Made by a program: the position numbers and the translations under genes. The notes below the pieces were generated by a model, which was not told where the DNA came from, ran no database searches, and was given only the letters and a program-made list of their open reading frames with translations. Positions 54,199 to 61,707 of a DNA stretch of 64,000 bases are shown here, one piece after another (the stretch's first letter is position 1; each line of letters begins with the position of its first letter). This stretch comes from Acetobacter okinawensis (GTDB taxonomy: Bacteria > Pseudomonadota > Alphaproteobacteria > Acetobacterales > Acetobacteraceae), in contig NZ_JOPJ01000008.1 in the NCBI RefSeq assembly GCF_002153655.1, positions 1 through 64,000 on the forward strand, written 5' to 3'.

Positions 54199-54612
54199 TT
54201 AATTCTCGCCCCCGTGGAGTGTGTTCACGGCCTGCGCCGCCAGATACCCGGCACTCACACTGAGCATGCACAGACCAACCGACAGGCCAATGTTGAGCAG
54301 GGCGCGCCCCGGAGCCCCGTTTTTGAGCAGGTCGAGCGTTTGCAGGCTAAAGGAGGAAAATGTGGTGTACCCGCCGCATAGCCCGACCATAAACACCAGC
54401 CTTCCGGTCTCGGACACGGGCAGGCGGCCCCCTGCTGCGGTCAAGGTGCCAAAAAACGCAATGGCGAACGAGCCGGAAACATTGATAAGAATTGTCCCCC
54501 ACGGCAGGACCTGGCTCCACCGCAGGGTTGCAAGCCCCACCCAGTAGCGCAGCAATGTACCCGCAGCCCCGGCAAGGCCGATAAGGAGGGAGGGAAGAAA
54601 AGAGCTGACCAT
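54199..54612 (-). CDS. crcB: Fluoride exporter CrcB/Fluc
   Basis: 137 aa, four membrane helices, with the Fluc signature GGYTTFSSFSLQT and the GTILINVSGSF segment that lines the pore. It forms a dual-topology dimer channel that releases fluoride from the cytoplasm. It follows the universal stress gene by 33 bases and both lie below a fluoride riboswitch, which fits the annotation. Confidence 0.95.
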   Translation of the reverse strand: MVSSFLPSLLIGLAGAAGTLLRYWVGLATLRWSQVLPWGTILINVSGSFAIAFFGTLTAAGGRLPVSETGRLVFMVGLCGGYTTFSSFSLQTLDLLKNGAPGRALLNIGLSVGLCMLSVSAGYLAAQAVNTLHGGEN

Positions 54613-54645
54613 AATAGAAAACCTGTTGTTCTGTAAGGGGTTTTG

Positions 54646-55464
54646 TTAGTGTTGGGTCAGTATGGGCCATGTGGCGCTGGCCAGCAGGTCCACTGTAGGG
54701 CCGCCAAACAGCCACTCCACAAAATGGGGCCTGCCATAAGCCCCCATAACCAGCAGGTCGGCCCCGGCCTGCGTGGCAAGGGTGCGGATTTGTGCGCCCA
54801 CACCACTGCCTGCAAGCGCAAACCGCTCCAGCGCAACGGCCACGCCGCTGGCGCGCAACTGGGCGAGCAATGCGGGGTCGGGGGCCGTGCCGGGCTGGTG
54901 CTCTCCCATAAGAATGGTGACCTGCTGTGCGGTTAGCAGCAGCGGCATGGCGCTGTGGACTGCACGCAGCAGGTTGGGGCTGTTCTGCCATGCCACAACC
55001 GGGTGCAGCCCAAGGCTGGCCTGTGCCACAGGCGGGGTGATGAGCACCGCTGCCTGCGTGGCGTACAGGGTGGTTGCAAAAATCTGCCGGGTGGCCTGTG
55101 TGCAATTGGGGTTTGCTGGGCCGAGGACAACAAAATCGGCCGTGCTGGCAACGGTCGGCAGGGTGGTGCGGATGTCCCCTGCCTGTTCCAGCCAGTGTGC
55201 GGGGGTGTTGTTGGGGAGAGTTGCCTGCCAGGGGGCAAAAATCTGGCGCAGGGTGCAGGCGTGGGCTGCGACCGACTGGGCAAAGCGGGCCTGCTGTGCG
55301 GGGTCTGGCAGACCTTCATCCGGGCTTTGAAAATCCGGGTCTATGGTGGGTATGGGGTGGAAGACGCAAAGATCGGCACCACCCAGCCGCTCGGCCAGTT
55401 GGCCAGCGGTGCTCAGGGTCCGGGCGGCGGACGGCACGTCATCAAGAACAGCAACAAGGCGCAT
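54646..55464 (-). CDS. Universal stress protein (tandem UspA-like)
   Basis: 272 aa from ATG 55464. It has an N-terminal Usp-like half (MRLVAVLDDVPSAARTLSTA) and a second half ending with the ATP-binding pattern G-x2-G-x9-G-(S/T) (MGAYGRPHFVEWLFGGPT). It lies between a fluoride riboswitch and crcB, so it is probably part of the fluoride response. Longer frames upstream run through the riboswitch and are rejected as starts. Confidence 0.88.
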   Translation of the reverse strand: MRLVAVLDDVPSAARTLSTAGQLAERLGGADLCVFHPIPTIDPDFQSPDEGLPDPAQQARFAQSVAAHACTLRQIFAPWQATLPNNTPAHWLEQAGDIRTTLPTVASTADFVVLGPANPNCTQATRQIFATTLYATQAAVLITPPVAQASLGLHPVVAWQNSPNLLRAVHSAMPLLLTAQQVTILMGEHQPGTAPDPALLAQLRASGVAVALERFALAGSGVGAQIRTLATQAGADLLVMGAYGRPHFVEWLFGGPTVDLLASATWPILTQH

Positions 55465-55605
55465 TGCATGGGGTTCCTGCCTGTGGGGGCAGTGGGGCGG
55501 GTTGGGCCGCACCACGCCCGAAGGGGTGGAGCTGCGCGGGGCGGTCTGCCGGGGTATGGAAAACATGGCTGTGGACACACTCCTCCCTCGCGCATGGTTT
55601 GCGGG

Positions 55606-55677
55606 GTAGGAATCATCAGCCAACAGGGCGGTTCGATTCTGGGTGACCAAAATCCGGCAGAGTCCATTGCCATTTCC
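55606..55677 (-). ncRNA. Fluoride riboswitch (crcB motif)
   Basis: Read on the minus strand, it starts GGAAATGGCA, has an enlarged variable segment, then AACCGCC-CTGTT-GGCTGATGA, and ends TTCCTAC. GGAA pairs with TTCC (P1) and GCC pairs with GGC (P3); these and the conserved linkers match the crcB-motif consensus (GGAGAUGGCA...AACCGCC...GGCUGAUGANUCCUAC). It is in the leader of the usp-crcB operon, exactly where fluoride control is expected. The loop after AUGGCA is longer than usual. Confidence 0.88.
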
Positions 55678-55739
55678 AGTATGGAGAGAACGCGGCAGGC
55701 AAGTCAATCCGGCTTGTGGGGCGGCGTAACAAAACATAT

Positions 55740-55770
55740 CCCGATATATCTTGACTCACGATATATCGGG
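55740..55770. promoter_or_regulatory. Palindromic PadR-type operator
   Basis: CCCGATATATC (55740-55750) and GATATATCGGG (55760-55770) are perfect 11-bp arms around TTGACTCAC. The spacer contains a good -35 (TTGACT, 55751-55756), with TATGTC (55774-55779) 17 bases later as a possible -10. Repressor binding would block the padR promoter. ATAT-rich dyads are typical of PadR family sites. Confidence 0.7.
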
Positions 55771-55785
55771 ACTTATGTCGGAATT

Positions 55786-56412
55786 ATGGAATACAGAAAA
55801 AACCATGCAGGTGGGCAAAGCTGTCATCGGCGTTTTGCCCCTGATGATCTGCCCCTTTTGCCTGCCGGCATGCGCTACCACGGCCATGACCACCACCGGG
55901 ATGACGCCCTTCACCACCGTGGTGGTGGCGGGCGGCGCGGTGGCCGCCACCGGCTGTTTGATTATGGGGAGATGCGCCTGCTCGTGCTGAGCCTGATCGG
56001 GCAGAAGCCGACCTACGGGTACGAACTGATCAAAACCATAGAAGACAAGTTTGCAGGCAGCTACACCCCCAGTCCGGGCGTGATTTACCCCACGCTCACA
56101 TGGCTGGAGGAGGCAGGCCATACCCGCCCCGCCGAGGATGCCGGGCGCAAGACCTACCATATCACCCCCGAGGGCGAGGCTTTTCTGGCCGTCAACCACG
56201 CGGCTCTGGCCGAAATTCTGGCCCGTGCGGCCAATGCCCCCATGCCCGAGCACGGCGGCCGGCGCAATGCGCCGGTCCCCATTGTGCGTGCGATGGAAAA
56301 CCTGAAAACCGCACTGCGCCTGCGGTTGCGCAATGGTGGGCTGGACCCGCAGGAGGCGGAAAAAATAGCCGCCCTGCTGGACGAGGCCGCCCGCGCGATC
56401 GGGCAGGATTAA
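55786..56412 (+). CDS. PadR-family regulator with His-rich N-terminus (NfeR/YqjI-like)
   Basis: 208 aa from ATG 55786; ATG 55870 is an in-frame alternative giving 180 aa. The N-terminal region contains a His cluster (MRYHGHDHHRDDALHHRG), likely to bind metal. A PadR winged HTH follows (RLLVLSLIGQKPTYGYELIK, SPGVIYPTLTWLEEAG) and a helical C-terminal region. E. coli YqjI (NfeR) is a metal-responsive PadR repressor with a His-rich N-terminus that controls the ferric reductase YqjH. Here the next gene is such a reductase, so the same pairing is inferred. Confidence 0.9.
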   Translation: MEYRKNHAGGQSCHRRFAPDDLPLLPAGMRYHGHDHHRDDALHHRGGGGRRGGRHRLFDYGEMRLLVLSLIGQKPTYGYELIKTIEDKFAGSYTPSPGVIYPTLTWLEEAGHTRPAEDAGRKTYHITPEGEAFLAVNHAALAEILARAANAPMPEHGGRRNAPVPIVRAMENLKTALRLRLRNGGLDPQEAEKIAALLDEAARAIGQD

Positions 56413-56483
56413 CCCCTTATTCTGGTAACAAGCCCCCAATGGCCCCCAGCGCGCCATAAATGCCCAGCAAGGAGCAGACAACC

Positions 56484-57314
56484 ATGCAACAACCCGGCGA
56501 TGAACAGGTTTGGCCGCCCGCGCCCACAATCGACCTTGTGCGCCACCCCTTGCGCAGGCGCAGCCTGAGTGTTGTGGCCGTGGCCCGCCTGACCCCGCAT
56601 ATGATCCGCATAACCTTTAGCGGTGCGGATTTGGAGGATTTTGCCAGCCCCGCACCGGATGATCACATTAAAATCTTTCTCCACGGGGCAGATGGGCAGG
56701 AGGTACGCCGGGACTACACCCCCCGCTCCTACAACCCGGCCAATGCCACGCTGGTGCTGGACTTTGTGGACCATCAGGCAGGCCCCGCCGCCGCATGGGC
56801 GCGTGCTGCCCGCGTGGGGGACCGGCTGGAGGTTGGAGGCCCCAAAGGCTCGCGGCTGATCAGGGGGGATGTCGCGCACTGGCTCCTTGTGGGGGACGAG
56901 ACAGCCTTGCCCGCCATTGGCCGTAGGGTGGAATCCCTGCCCGCAGGGGCGAGTGTTACCACCGTTGTGGCGGTGCCGGGACCGGAGGACGAGCAGGTGC
57001 TGGCAACCTCTGCCCAGCATAAGGCATACTGGGTGCACCGCCCCATGGAGCTGGCCGATCAGGCGCAGGCCATTGTGGCAGCTTTGGGCGAGGTGGCTAT
57101 TCCGGTGGGAACCTTTGTCTGGATCGGGGCGGAGGCCCATGTTGGCAGAGCCGTGCGGGATTATTTGCAGGATGTGCGCTGCGTACCGGCAGGCTGGATC
57201 AGGGCTGCGGGCTACTGGTCCATGGGGCAGACAGACGCCGCAGTCCGGGATGTGGAGGATGTTCCGGTGCCAAAAAGGCCAGAGCCACAGGTGCAGCCCC
57301 CCGTAATGGGCTGA
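56484..57314 (+). CDS. Siderophore-interacting protein/ferric reductase (YqjH/ViuB-like)
   Basis: 276 aa from ATG 56484, which has AAGGAG 10 bases upstream; ATG 56460 lies before that site. An FAD-binding barrel (about 30-130; RDYTPRSYN is the flavin motif) is followed by a siderophore-interacting NAD(P)-binding-like domain (LLVGDETALPAIGRR, FVWIGAEA). It reduces ferric chelates in the cytoplasm to release iron. It lies 71 bases after the PadR regulator in the same direction. Confidence 0.93.
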   Translation: MQQPGDEQVWPPAPTIDLVRHPLRRRSLSVVAVARLTPHMIRITFSGADLEDFASPAPDDHIKIFLHGADGQEVRRDYTPRSYNPANATLVLDFVDHQAGPAAAWARAARVGDRLEVGGPKGSRLIRGDVAHWLLVGDETALPAIGRRVESLPAGASVTTVVAVPGPEDEQVLATSAQHKAYWVHRPMELADQAQAIVAALGEVAIPVGTFVWIGAEAHVGRAVRDYLQDVRCVPAGWIRAAGYWSMGQTDAAVRDVEDVPVPKRPEPQVQPPVMG

Positions 57315-57460
57315 GGGCTGGCGCTGGCGTCAGGGTGGGTTTTTAGGTTGCCGGGTTGTGCGTTTGGGCGCACGTTTGATGCAGGGCGATATTGGGCCGC
57401 TGTGCTCTGCCCTGCCGCATATTGTGCACTGCGTCATCCACGGTTGAAGGAAAACAGACC

Positions 57461-57781
57461 ATGCCCCAGTATATTGCCATGAACCGTTTTCTGGTCACGC
57501 CGGAGAATGAGGAAGCTTTTCAGCGCCGATGGCTCGACCGCGAGGTTTTGCTGCAAAGTGTGCCCGGCTTTATCAGCTTCCAGTTTTTGCAAGGACCGCA
57601 AAAGGAGCAAGGCAGGCTTTATGCCTCCCACACCGTCTGGGCCTCGTACGAGGCTTTTGTGGGGTGGACCCAGTCCGAGCAGTTCCGTCAGGCCCATGCG
57701 GGGGCGGGGCAGGGCAAGGCCCTGACCGCAGGCCCGCCGGTGTTTGAGGGCTTTACCGTTTTGCAGGATGTGAGCGCCTGA
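57461..57781 (+). CDS. IsdG-like haem-degrading monooxygenase (ABM fold)
   Basis: 106 aa. A ferredoxin-like antibiotic biosynthesis monooxygenase fold. Asn8 (AMNRF), Trp69 (VGWTQS) and His79 (RQAHAG) match the Asn/Trp/His triad of staphylococcal IsdG at nearly the same spacing (7/67/77), so haem breakdown with iron release is likely. The start ATG 57461 follows GAAGG. It lies 146 bases after the ferric reductase, in line with an iron-recovery module. Confidence 0.85.
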   Translation: MPQYIAMNRFLVTPENEEAFQRRWLDREVLLQSVPGFISFQFLQGPQKEQGRLYASHTVWASYEAFVGWTQSEQFRQAHAGAGQGKALTAGPPVFEGFTVLQDVSA

Positions 57782-57812
57782 ACAGCCCGGCCCCCTGCCT
57801 GTTTGCTGTGGC

Positions 57813-58481
57813 CTAGTTGGTGTGCAGGCCGGTAGGGAGCGTGTCCCCCGCTTTTTCCCACGCATAATCCGCGTCCCAGACTTCCAGCAGTTCGTCCAGA
57901 TGGGCTGCACATAAAATGGCCAGTTTGGGCTCAAACGCGCGCCCGGCCTCCTGTTGCAGGATTTTGCGTACGGCCTCGGGTGTCCATGAGTGTTTGTAGT
58001 TCCGCTTGGACAGGCAGGCATCAATCGTGTCCGCCACGGAAATGACCTGCACCCAGAGCGGAATGTTCTGCCCCTTAAGCCCAAGCGGGTAGCCGGTGCC
58101 GTCCCACCGCTCATGGTGGAGCAGGGCCGCATCCATAACTTCCCGCGGGAAGTCATGCCGGTACCATTGCAGCACGCCCAGCCCGAGCAGCGGGTGCTTG
58201 CGAATGACGTTTTTTTCGTCCGGGGTCAGGGCGCGCGGGGCGTGCAGAATGTCCCGCCCGGTCAGTACCTTGCCCGTGTCATGCAGTTCTCCGGCAAGCT
58301 GGATAATGTCGGGGTCCAGCCCCAGCCCTGCAAGCCGGTTGATAAGAACAGCCAGCAACCCAACGCGACGACCATGCCCGTTCTGGATATTGCTCACACC
58401 CTGAATAAAGTCTTTGTGGGGGAGTGAGGGCGGGGGAAGCGTTCCGGCATCCCACGTGGGGGCGATGGTACAGTCAGGCAT
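57813..58481 (-). CDS. Stand-alone HD-GYP phosphodiesterase
   Basis: 222 aa from ATG 58481. The HD-GYP motifs are present: GELHDTGK (about 63-70) and HHERWDGTGYPLGLKG (about 120-135), with the following SVADTIDAC. There is no sensor or receiver domain. It should hydrolyse cyclic di-GMP. It lies downstream of the globin diguanylate cyclase on the same strand, giving an opposing enzyme pair, although 328 bases separate them. Confidence 0.9.
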   Translation of the reverse strand: MPDCTIAPTWDAGTLPPPSLPHKDFIQGVSNIQNGHGRRVGLLAVLINRLAGLGLDPDIIQLAGELHDTGKVLTGRDILHAPRALTPDEKNVIRKHPLLGLGVLQWYRHDFPREVMDAALLHHERWDGTGYPLGLKGQNIPLWVQVISVADTIDACLSKRNYKHSWTPEAVRKILQQEAGRAFEPKLAILCAAHLDELLEVWDADYAWEKAGDTLPTGLHTN

Positions 58482-58809
58482 ACATAGGTTACTCGTGGAA
58501 ACTGAATGGGATTTATTTAGTTTTCTTTGAACGATTTTATAAAAAATACAATTGGCCGTAAACTCAGAAAAAAAAATATTACCGATAAAACATGGCGTTT
58601 CTGCACTGCAATTGTTGCAATGCCAAAAAAATCCAGTTGTCATATGGAAAAAATGACAAGTAAATACGTGTGGTTAAGTTATTTTAAATCAAATGGTTAT
58701 AGAATGTCCCGCTACAGGGTGCTGCACGTAATGCTTATGCACCCTCCCCCGCGTAAGGGGGAGGTCGTAGTCCGGTTGGCTGATTTATTTGTAATATTAA
58801 GGGTGTTTT
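58482..58809. other. Intergenic region between the HD-GYP and diguanylate cyclase genes
   Basis: AT-rich, 328 bases. The only structure seen is a strong hairpin CCTCCCCC (58743-58750)/GGGGGAGG (58757-58764) downstream of the cyclase gene, which may terminate its leftward transcript. The HD-GYP gene promoter probably lies in 58490-58600. A possible + strand ORF here has no recognisable content. Confidence 0.4.
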
Positions 58810-60177
58810 TTAAGGGCTGTTGCGCGTGGTTACAATGCGGTTGCGCCCGTTATTCTTGGCTTTGTAAAGTGCCTCATCCGCCTGATGGATCAGCAGGCGG
58901 CTGTTTGTTTCACCCTCAAAAGAGGTCACACCACCCGATATGGTGACACTGACCTGATCATGGGAGGAGAGGGTCAAAGGCTGTTCGGCCAGAGCGCGGC
59001 GGATCCGCTCGGCGCTGGCCAGCCCGTCCGCCAGTGTGGTTTCGGTCAGGACGATCAAAAACTCTTCTCCGCCGTAGCGGAAGATAAAGTCGTTTGCGCG
59101 CACGTTGGCGGCAATGATTTCTGCAACAAAGCACAGCACTTCATCACCCACCAGATGACCAAAACGGTCATTGATTTTTTTGAAGTGGTCGATGTCGAGA
59201 ATAACAAGGCTGAACGGTTTTTCGTGCGTCAGGGCAAAGGTGATCTCGTTCTGGATCACCACGTCCAGGAACCGGCGGTTGAAAACCTTGGTCAGCGGGT
59301 CACGCCCGTTTTCCACTTCCTCCAGATGGCGGAAGACGCGCCCGATCAGAAAGGTCAGGTTGGTCACGGCCTTGTGGAGTTCGGTGGGGAATTCGGGTGG
59401 GATCAGGCCGCTTGCCTTGATCTCGCGGATTTTTACATCCACTGCGCGCACTTTTTGCTGGATTTCCTGCGCCTCATGCGTGCCTTTGAACAGGCTCATG
59501 CCCTTGTGGGTCAGCCACAGGCCAAACTCGGATTCCGCAATGGCGGGCAGGTCCTGCGCGTGGCCTTTGCACAGGCAGAAAAAAGCCTCCGTGCTCCAGC
59601 TCGAAAACGTGCTGATCTGTGTTTCTTTTTCGTAAGAGATATTGTGCCCAAGGGAGACCAGACGAAAAGCCTCATCACTTTCCACTTTCTTGCGGAAGTT
59701 GATGTCATAGGCCTTGATCATGAACTTGAAGGCAAAATCCATCATGCTGTTCAGGTAGATGATGGCGGCAATAATATCGTCCTTATTCGCTGTAGTTGCG
59801 CGAATTCCTTCAATAAGTGCCTGTTTTATAATGTACATTCCATACACGACAATGTCGGTCGGAATATCTAGTCTGGCATGGACCGTGCCGACCCGGCGCT
59901 GGAGTTCGCTCAGTTCTTCGGCCTGATCGGCCTCGGTGGAGAACAGGCTCTGGATCCATGCCAGCAGTTGAGGTCGCATTTTAACCTCAACAGTTTCCTT
60001 TTCCAAAAAAATGGCGGCGCGTTCGTGGTGGAACAGCGCATTGTAGAACAGGTCCACACAATGGACCCCGTAATCCTGCACCACGCTGCGCAGGATGTTG
60101 CGGACATGAACCGGGGTTGCGTTAATGGTCTCCTTCATCTGGTCGAGCGGAGATAACGTAATAAAGGCGGAAGACAT
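58810..60177 (-). CDS. Globin-coupled diguanylate cyclase (DosC/DgcO-like)
   Basis: 455 aa. Residues about 20-165 form a sensor globin with the proximal haem His in QRRVGTVHARL (His100, position as in E. coli DosC). A middle helical domain (about 170-285) and a GGDEF domain (about 290-450) follow. The active site is RYGGEEFLIVL, and an inhibitory I-site RAND precedes it. It makes cyclic di-GMP in response to oxygen. In acetic acid bacteria cyclic di-GMP controls surface polysaccharide and pellicle formation (inference). Confidence 0.93.
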   Translation of the reverse strand: MSSAFITLSPLDQMKETINATPVHVRNILRSVVQDYGVHCVDLFYNALFHHERAAIFLEKETVEVKMRPQLLAWIQSLFSTEADQAEELSELQRRVGTVHARLDIPTDIVVYGMYIIKQALIEGIRATTANKDDIIAAIIYLNSMMDFAFKFMIKAYDINFRKKVESDEAFRLVSLGHNISYEKETQISTFSSWSTEAFFCLCKGHAQDLPAIAESEFGLWLTHKGMSLFKGTHEAQEIQQKVRAVDVKIREIKASGLIPPEFPTELHKAVTNLTFLIGRVFRHLEEVENGRDPLTKVFNRRFLDVVIQNEITFALTHEKPFSLVILDIDHFKKINDRFGHLVGDEVLCFVAEIIAANVRANDFIFRYGGEEFLIVLTETTLADGLASAERIRRALAEQPLTLSSHDQVSVTISGGVTSFEGETNSRLLIHQADEALYKAKNNGRNRIVTTRNSP

Positions 60178-60503
60178 ATGTTAACGGAACCCTTTGATCG
60201 AACAATATAAAATATGACTTTCCGCGCAGTGCCAAAAACGCGGGGTAACAAGCATACCAGACTATGTGCGCGGGAGTATAACGCCAAGCACTGCTGGAAT
60301 AAAAGAGGCCATCGGGCGGTATTCATGCACGGCACAACCATTGTCTTTTTTATGGCTGTTGTCGCGGGGTCTATGCCGGTGGCGCAGTTATGGCATGTTT
60401 TTTGCGATAACACATTGAAAAAGGCGGGGAATGATTTTGTTTGATAATCATTCGCATAAACCCCTATAACCAGCCAGCACATGTAACCAAGGAGCCCTCC
60501 TGT
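60178..60503. promoter_or_regulatory. Divergent region with Fur-box-like site
   Basis: 326 bases between the diguanylate cyclase and the PiuC-like gene. GAATGAT (60429-60435) and ATCATTC (60447-60453) form an inverted repeat, and GATAATCATT at 60443-60452 exactly matches the core of the Fur consensus. Nothing else is recognised. Confidence 0.55.
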
Positions 60504-61187
60504 ATGCTGGTCCGTATTCCCAATGTTCTGAGCGCGGAGGATGTTGCCCGCTTCCGCCATATTCTGGAGCAGCAGAGCTGGGTGGACGGCAAGGTGACAG
60601 CGGGTGAGCAGTCGGCCAAAGCCAAATACAACCTCCAGATTCCGCAGGACAGCGACACAGCCCGGCAACTGGGCGAGCATATTCTGCAAGCACTGGGCCG
60701 CAACCCCATCTTCCATAGTGCCGCCCTGCCGCTGCGCGTGTACCCGCCGCTGTTCAACCGTTATGATGCGGGCATGCAGTTTGACATGCACGTGGACAAC
60801 GCAATCCGCCCGGTGCCGGGTACGGGGTTCCGCCTGCGCACGGATGTGTCATCCACCCTGTTCCTGAGTGACCCGGACGAGTACGATGGCGGCGAACTGG
60901 TTATTCAGGACACGTATGGCCAGCAGAGCGTCAAGCTCCCGGCGGGGGACATGGTGGTGTACCCTTCTACCAGCCTGCATGCGGTCAGCCCGGTCACGCG
61001 GGGGAGCCGCTGGGCGTCCTTTTTCTGGACACAGTCCATGATCCGGGAAGACACGCAGCGCGCCCTGCTCTACCAGTTTGACCAGTCGATTATGCAAACG
61101 CGTAAAGCCCTGCCCGATGACCACCCCGCCGTGCTGGGGCTGACGGCAACCTACCATAACCTGCTGCGTCAGTGGGCAGAGCTGTAA
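60504..61187 (+). CDS. Fe(II)/2-oxoglutarate-dependent PKHD-type hydroxylase (PiuC-like)
   Basis: 227 aa from ATG 60504, with AAGGAG upstream. The double-stranded beta-helix ligands are in [10 protein letters not shown] (His96, Asp98) and [10 protein letters not shown] (His about 159), with the 2-oxoglutarate Arg in TRGSRW. It has the [18 protein letters not shown] segment typical of PKHD/PiuC proteins, which often accompany siderophore receptors. A Fur-like site 50-75 bases upstream supports iron control. Confidence 0.92.
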   Translation: MLVRIPNVLSAEDVARFRHILEQQSWVDGKVTAGEQSAKAKYNLQIPQDSDTARQLGEHILQALGRNPIFHSAALPLRVYPPLFNRYDAGMQFDMHVDNAIRPVPGTGFRLRTDVSSTLFLSDPDEYDGGELVIQDTYGQQSVKLPAGDMVVYPSTSLHAVSPVTRGSRWASFFWTQSMIREDTQRALLYQFDQSIMQTRKALPDDHPAVLGLTATYHNLLRQWAEL

Positions 61188-61215
61188 GGGCGCTCTGCCT
61201 CTGCCCCGTGGTTGT

Positions 61216-61638
61216 CTAGCGCTCAGTTGGCGCCATGGCCTCGACCGTATGGTGCGGGGGGAGCAGGGGGCGAATACGCTGGTAGGCATCGGCCTCGGTT
61301 TCGTCCGGGGCTATGCCAAGCCAGTGGGGTTTGCGCCGGATGACCCAGTCCAGCATATGCGCGCATATTTTGCGGCACAGGGCAAAATCCTCCGCCAGCA
61401 GGGCAATGCCCAGCGGGAGCATCCATAACCCCAGAATGGGCAGGAAGGAGAACAGCCCCCCCACAATCAGCAGCATGCCAGCGGGCAGGCGCAACCATTT
61501 TTGTTGTGGCTCACGCAGCCAGAACAGCCACCCGCGTGTTTTGCCCGGAAGCTGAACAATCAGGAGCGCCATGCGGCGCTGGCGCAGATGTTCGGGGGGG
61601 AGGTTCTGCTCCGGAGCGGATGTGTGTGCGCTGGTCAT
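61216..61638 (-). CDS. Small inner-membrane protein (PGPGW-like)
   Basis: 140 aa from ATG 61638. A soluble N-terminal part precedes two adjacent hydrophobic helices (about 55-90; LRLPAGMLLIVGGLFSFLPI, LGLWMLPLGIALLAED) separated by a short turn. The helix pair resembles the putative transmembrane PGPGW family. Function unknown. The C-terminal 45 residues are charged and soluble. It converges with the PiuC-like gene. Confidence 0.7.
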   Translation of the reverse strand: MTSAHTSAPEQNLPPEHLRQRRMALLIVQLPGKTRGWLFWLREPQQKWLRLPAGMLLIVGGLFSFLPILGLWMLPLGIALLAEDFALCRKICAHMLDWVIRRKPHWLGIAPDETEADAYQRIRPLLPPHHTVEAMAPTER

Positions 61639-61707
61639 GTGTAAAATATGGGGTGCGGGGGGCATTTTGCAAAGATTATGGCCCGCCCGCACCCCGTTTT
61701 ATGCACG

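Larger units (their letters stand above)
55465..55785. promoter_or_regulatory. Divergent region holding a fluoride riboswitch and a PadR operator
   Basis: This 321-base gap lies between the usp-crcB operon (leftward) and the padR operon (rightward). It holds the fluoride riboswitch (55606-55677, minus strand), about 140 bases of leader between it and the usp start, and an 11-bp-arm palindrome (55740-55770). No gene is seen. Confidence 0.7.

Noticed and set aside
55678-55707. Sigma-70 promoter (TTGACT/CATACT, minus strand) for the fluoride riboswitch
   Set aside because: Its -10 lies directly against the first aptamer bases, so transcription would start inside P1. The real promoter is probably further upstream.
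55465-55737. N-terminal extension of the universal stress protein
   Set aside because: It would translate through the fluoride riboswitch. Usp similarity begins at ATG 55464.
54955-55785. Upstream extension of the PadR frame
   Set aside because: It runs antisense through the universal stress gene and the riboswitch. PadR family sequence begins only after 55786.
58527-58946. 139-codon + strand ORF between the HD-GYP and cyclase genes
   Set aside because: It overlaps the cyclase 3' end, has no recognisable content and no good ribosome-binding site.
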